Positions 5,636 to 8,457 of a stretch of DNA of 8,457 bases are shown one piece after another (the stretch's first letter is position 1; every line of letters starts with the position of its first letter). Position numbers and translations under genes: made by a program. This stretch comes from Verrucomicrobiota bacterium (lineage in GTDB: Bacteria > Verrucomicrobiota > Verrucomicrobiia > Chthoniobacterales > JAFAMB01), in contig JAFAXJ010000372.1 of assembly GCA_019241095.1 (NCBI GenBank), positions 1 to 8,457 on the forward strand, read 5' to 3'. The notes under the pieces were generated by a model that was not told where the DNA came from, did no database searches, and worked only from the letters and a program-made list of their open reading frames with translations.

Positions 5636-6478
5636 ATGAATATGGTGCAACCTGCAGTTCGGCGTCCTGTCTGGTATGTTGCTTGTTCTCTGATTGCCGT
5701 TCTGTTCCTGGCACCCATTCTTTGGTCGATCCTCACCTCTCTTAAACTTCCTGCCGAAGCGAACGCCTCTCCGCCTGAACTGATCCCTAGCCGCCTTTCA
5801 GCCGAAAATTATGTCGCGCTGCTCGGGTACGGCGGCGGAATCATGCACTATTTTGGTAACAGTTTGATAGTTGCTAGCCTGACAGTCATTGGAATAGTAA
5901 TTTTGAGCACGCTTGCGGGCTACGGGTTTTCGCGGTTCAAGTTTCCGCTGAAGGGAAGCCTTTTTCTTACCTTACTTGTAACCTTGATGGTCCCTTTCCA
6001 ATCTATTTTGACTCCTTTGTTTCTCGTGTTGCGCGTTCTGCATTTGCAGAATTCGCTGCTTGGTCTAGCGCTTGTTAACATCACTTTTCAGCTGCCGTTT
6101 TCGATTTTCATGCTGCGAAATTCCTTTGACGGGATTCCGCGCGAGTTAGACGATGCAGCCGCAATAGATGGTTGCAATTCACTTCGGCTTTTGTTGCGAG
6201 TTCTGCTGCCTGTCGCAATGCCTGGGTTGGTGAGCGTAGCCCTCTTTGCTTTTTTGGCTTCCTGGAATGAGTTTCTGGCAGCCCTGATTTTTCTCACCGA
6301 CTCCGATAAGTTCACGTTACCGGTAATGTTGCTAAACGCGCAAAGCGGATATCTGGGAACAATCGATTGGGGGCTGATGCAAGCGGGAATCACCCTTACG
6401 ATGCTGCCTTGCGCAATCCTCTTTTTGCTGCTGCAGCGCTATTACGTTAGGGGGCTTATCAGCGGTGCGATCAAATAA
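5636..6478 (+). CDS. Sugar-type ABC transporter permease, MalG/UgpE-like
   Basis: This is the partner permease of the importer, 280 residues in the inner membrane. Six hydrophobic helices lie near residues 13-33, 74-96, 107-131, 139-160, 197-220 and 248-268. The EAA loop is ELDDAAAIDGCNSLRLLLR at 170-188, followed by LPVAMPGL. FLASWNEFLAALIFL at 206-220 is the hallmark MalG-side motif. The end, GLISGAIK, matches the conserved family terminus (GL..GAVK). Its ATG follows the stop codon of the upstream permease with no gap, implying translational coupling. A second ATG at 5642 is possible. A 55-base gap leads to the binding protein, so all three genes are probably one operon. Length and motifs are intact. 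Confidence 0.94.
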   Translation: MNMVQPAVRRPVWYVACSLIAVLFLAPILWSILTSLKLPAEANASPPELIPSRLSAENYVALLGYGGGIMHYFGNSLIVASLTVIGIVILSTLAGYGFSRFKFPLKGSLFLTLLVTLMVPFQSILTPLFLVLRVLHLQNSLLGLALVNITFQLPFSIFMLRNSFDGIPRELDDAAAIDGCNSLRLLLRVLLPVAMPGLVSVALFAFLASWNEFLAALIFLTDSDKFTLPVMLLNAQSGYLGTIDWGLMQAGITLTMLPCAILFLLLQRYYVRGLISGAIK

Positions 6479-6514
6479 ATAAATCCCTATCAACATCCAT
6501 AAAACTGCTAAAAA

Positions 6515-6542
6515 CACCTCCTATTATTGACCTATGTTGACC
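6515..6542 (+). promoter_or_regulatory. Atypical translation start region of the binding protein
   Basis: No Shine-Dalgarno sequence precedes the ATG at 6534. Instead CACCTCCT at 6515-6522 reproduces the 16S rRNA anti-Shine-Dalgarno sequence itself. TTGACC occurs at 6527-6532 and again at 6537-6542, ten bases apart, straddling the start codon. TATTAT at 6522-6527 resembles a -10 box but lacks a matching -35. The region may set expression of the binding protein separately from the permeases. No function is demonstrated. Confidence 0.3.
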
Positions 6543-7772
6543 AGAAATCTTACTATCGGCGGCTGCCTATTCATTCTTGTCGCAGCTTCTTTACAGGCGA
6601 AAGATACAATTTCGTTCTGGGTCCGAGACTCCGACCAGGCAGTCGTTCAGCCCCTGGTAAAAGCGTACAACGAAACGGGTGAAGCTACGGTCAGGCTAAC
6701 GGTCATACCTGCGGGCCAGTTCGTAACGAAGTTTGCTACTTCCATTGCTGGCGGATCACCGCCTGACGTTGTGGCAACCGACCTGATCTACGTTCCTGCT
6801 TTTGCCTCCGCAGGCCAAATGACTGATATTACCGACCGAGCAAAAGCATTGCCTTTTTTTGATAAGCTTAGTCCCTCTCATATTCGACTTAGCACTTGGG
6901 AGAACCGCCTCTATTCAGTCCCATTCAGTGCTGAGGCATCGGTTCTAGTTTACAACAAAGACCTGTTTAGAAAAGCCAAGCTGGATCCGGAAAAGCCACC
7001 GACGAACTTTGCTGATTTTGAGAATGCCGCAAAGCAGATCACTGCGTTAGGCGGCGGGATTAAAGGCTTTTACTTCTCCGGATCGTCGCCGGGAGGAATG
7101 GTATTCACGAGTGGGCCTCTGGTTTGGGCCTCTGGTGGAGAGCTTTTAAGTCCAGACGGCAAAAGCGCAATGCTGGAGAACCCTGCCGTGGGGGCAATGC
7201 TGGAACTGTACCGCCGAGTTTGGGACGCAAAGTTGGTGCCGGAAGGCGCCAAATCCGATAATGGAACGAGTTTCTTTTCAACATTCGCCAGCGGTAAAGT
7301 TGGTATGTGTTTTCTCGGCGCCTTCTCGATTGGCATCCTGAAGGAAAAATATCCTAACATCGATTTCGGAGTCGCTCCCTTGTTCGGTCAAACAGGCGGA
7401 ACAAGCAGTTTCGCAGGCGGCGATTCGATCGGCATTCCCAAGGGAACAAAAAATGTCGAAGCCGCTTGGAAATTCATTAACTGGTGCCTGGGCGACAAAG
7501 TGCAAATCGAGCAATTCGCGATGCATGGGAGTTTGCCGGTTCGCACAGATATTGGAATAGAAGAACTAAAGAAGGTTGATCCACGTTATCTTGTGTGTGC
7601 TCGAATGATGGCGGAAGGCCGCACTCCCTTCACCGTGAAATATAACGAGCTATTTAATGACCAGAACGGACCTTGGCTTGCCATGTTTCAAGAAGCTGTG
7701 TTTGGCAAAGGAGTAGACGCTGCGGTGAAAAATGGTCAAACCAGATTCACTGCTATCCTAAACAGCAGATAG
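6534..7772 (+). CDS. Extracellular solute-binding protein of a sugar ABC importer (family 1)
   Basis: This is a periplasmic, cluster-B (MalE/UgpB-like) binding protein of 412 residues that delivers substrate to the two permeases encoded just upstream. Residues 1-22 are a signal peptide (Arg4, a hydrophobic core at 7-19, then LQA before KD), so mature protein starts near Lys23; this fixes the start. Typical elements are the first strand DTISFWVRDS, FATSIAGGSPPDVVATD, the WENRLYSVPFSAEASVLVYN hinge region and the late AWKFINWCLGD helix. FAGGDSIGIPKGTKN is the usual lead-in to that helix. IGGC at 8-11 is too close to the N-terminus for a normal lipobox. The binding protein comes last instead of first in the gene order. 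Many such systems use a shared ATPase (MsmX/UgpC type) encoded elsewhere, which I infer here too. Substrate specificity is not readable; a di- or oligosaccharide is plausible. Confidence 0.93.
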   Translation: MLTRNLTIGGCLFILVAASLQAKDTISFWVRDSDQAVVQPLVKAYNETGEATVRLTVIPAGQFVTKFATSIAGGSPPDVVATDLIYVPAFASAGQMTDITDRAKALPFFDKLSPSHIRLSTWENRLYSVPFSAEASVLVYNKDLFRKAKLDPEKPPTNFADFENAAKQITALGGGIKGFYFSGSSPGGMVFTSGPLVWASGGELLSPDGKSAMLENPAVGAMLELYRRVWDAKLVPEGAKSDNGTSFFSTFASGKVGMCFLGAFSIGILKEKYPNIDFGVAPLFGQTGGTSSFAGGDSIGIPKGTKNVEAAWKFINWCLGDKVQIEQFAMHGSLPVRTDIGIEELKKVDPRYLVCARMMAEGRTPFTVKYNELFNDQNGPWLAMFQEAVFGKGVDAAVKNGQTRFTAILNSR

Positions 7773-7937
7773 GCTACTATCACCAAGGGCCTTCTAACAC
7801 CTGTAGTGAGATGAAAACCGAATGCGATCAGTTTAGTTTCCCGTATGGCGTAGACTGATGACATGCCCAAGATTACGAAGTCACCTGTTAGCACGAAGCA
7901 GTCAGCCAGCGACCGCCCGACTTGCGCCGTAGACTCG
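7773..7937. other. Spacer after the importer, nothing recognised
   Basis: No terminator with a proper stem and T-run follows the binding-protein gene. AAGGGCCTT at 7784-7792 is a short palindrome. CGTAGACT occurs twice, near 7848 and 7928. A 28-codon ATG frame near 7863 has no supporting feature. Confidence 0.3.
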
Positions 7938-8189
7938 CTAGATCCTTAACCAACCAGCCACTCCAGATACGATCTTCCGCTTTCTGGTTTTGGCAGGCAG
8001 CAGGACGGTTAGAACAATATTAATCAACATCTCTGCGTAAGTAATTGCGAAGCCAAACAGCCAAACCCTTTTAAGATGTGATGCTTCCAACCGTTTGTCC
8101 CGGATCTTTAAGCAATTGACCGGCCGCGCACTGAGCGCCTTTATTCGTATGTAATCTGCTGCTGAATGATCTCGTCGACTAGATTCTTT
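7938..8189 (-). pseudogene. Start-less open frame with one hydrophobic segment, probable gene remnant
   Basis: The minus strand is open for 83 codons from 8189 (just after a TAG at 8192-8190) to the TAG at 7940-7938. There is no ATG or GTG near its beginning. It contains ADYIRIKALSARPVN, a charged stretch, then a candidate membrane helix VWLFGFAITYAEMLINIVL (continuing TVLLP, 8066-7995) followed by the basic KTRKRK, consistent with the positive-inside rule. It overlaps the end of the LacI-type fragment by 11 bases. I do not recognise the family. It could be the C-terminal tail of a membrane protein that lost its N-terminus, or a chance open frame, since about 80 open codons is not rare at this composition. 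Confidence 0.3.
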
Positions 8190-8457
8190 CTACCTTTCTT
8201 GGCGGCGCACAAGATTGCCTCAGGATTACTTCGGACGGGACCGTCACAGTGCGCACATCTGCGCGCGGGTTCTTCCCAAGTCGTTCCAGCACCAAAGCTG
8301 CCGCGTGTTTGCCAATTAAGGCCATATCGCGCCAGATCATGGTCACCGGCGGTTCAATCAACGAGGCCGCAAGGTTCTCGTCGGCGCCACGTTCAACGTC
8401 CAGGTCGCGACGATCTATCGCCTTGCGCAGGTGCAGTAAAGCTTGTTCTGTCTATTT
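8179..8457 (-). pseudogene. C-terminal part of a LacI-family transcriptional regulator, interrupted and cut by window edge
   Basis: The minus-strand frame reads GADENLAASLIEPPVTMI, then a helix GKHAAALVLERL, then VTVPSEVILRQSCAPP, ending with a TAG at 8181-8179. These match the end of LacI/GalR proteins: a G-x-D-[DE] turn, the PPLTTV-like strand, the AA-L--ERL helix, and the final VPxELVxRxSC strand. They belong to the periplasmic-binding-protein-like effector domain. Going upstream, the frame is open only to a TAG at 8454-8452. The expected loop of about eight residues between LDV and GADEN appears shortened (RRDLDVERGADEN), so the gene looks broken, not merely cut by the edge. The DNA-binding domain would lie beyond 8457. 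It is the convergent neighbour of the sugar importer, which it would be expected to regulate if intact. An assembly error at the edge is an alternative for the stop. Confidence 0.65.

Noticed and set aside
6557..6566. Lipoprotein signal (IGGC) in the binding protein
   Set aside because: The cysteine is residue 11, leaving too short a hydrophobic region before it; an ordinary signal peptide cut after residue 22 fits better.
7863..7949. 28-codon plus-strand ATG frame after the importer
   Set aside because: It has no ribosome binding site, no motif, and a length well within chance.
1..8457. tRNA, rRNA, CRISPR array, transposase or phage integration signals
   Set aside because: I saw no cloverleaf, no regularly spaced repeats, no transposase or integrase motifs, and no paired terminal repeats bounding the decayed regions.

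Overview
The window looks like a chromosomal stretch from a Gram-negative, probably soil-type bacterium of roughly balanced base composition. The protein style (desaturase with an extended third histidine box, glycine-rich conserved hypothetical, decayed cyclic-nucleotide channel) makes me think of Acidobacteriota or Verrucomicrobiota. That is an impression, not a measurement. No RNA gene, CRISPR array, insertion sequence or replication origin was recognised.

Layout. (1) 1-404 holds no convincing gene; it carries a 10-bp inverted repeat at 316-350 and possibly a degraded minus-strand fragment at the left edge. (2) 405-3268 carries four plus-strand genes: a membrane fatty acid desaturase with all three histidine boxes, a dienelactone-hydrolase-type alpha/beta hydrolase with an intact Ser-Asp-His triad, a small exported protein of unknown function, and a glycine-rich conserved hypothetical. 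The last two are separated by a perfect 12-bp-stem hairpin that contains the stop codon of the first. (3) 3272-4392 has no intact gene. On the minus strand it holds the broken remains of two proteins: the N-terminal sensor part of a membrane signalling protein (probably an adenylate/guanylate cyclase), then the end of an MscS-like channel domain and a cyclic-nucleotide-binding domain spread over three reading frames. Together they look like the ruin of a cyclic-nucleotide signalling pair (cyclase plus cNMP-gated MscS-type channel). (4) 4664-7772 is an intact plus-strand sugar-type ABC importer: MalF-like permease, MalG-like permease, and a periplasmic solute-binding protein. No ATPase gene is present. 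(5) 7773-8457 has no intact gene. On the minus strand it holds the C-terminal part of a LacI-family regulator with an in-frame stop near the window edge, and beyond it a start-less open frame with one hydrophobic segment.

How it fits together. The importer and the adjacent LacI-type fragment are a classic carbohydrate uptake-and-control arrangement, but the regulator looks broken here and the ATPase must come from elsewhere. The desaturase acts on membrane lipids. The hydrolase has no obvious shared pathway with it. The strongest unusual signal is the decayed cyclase/channel module, visible only when the minus-strand frames are stitched together.
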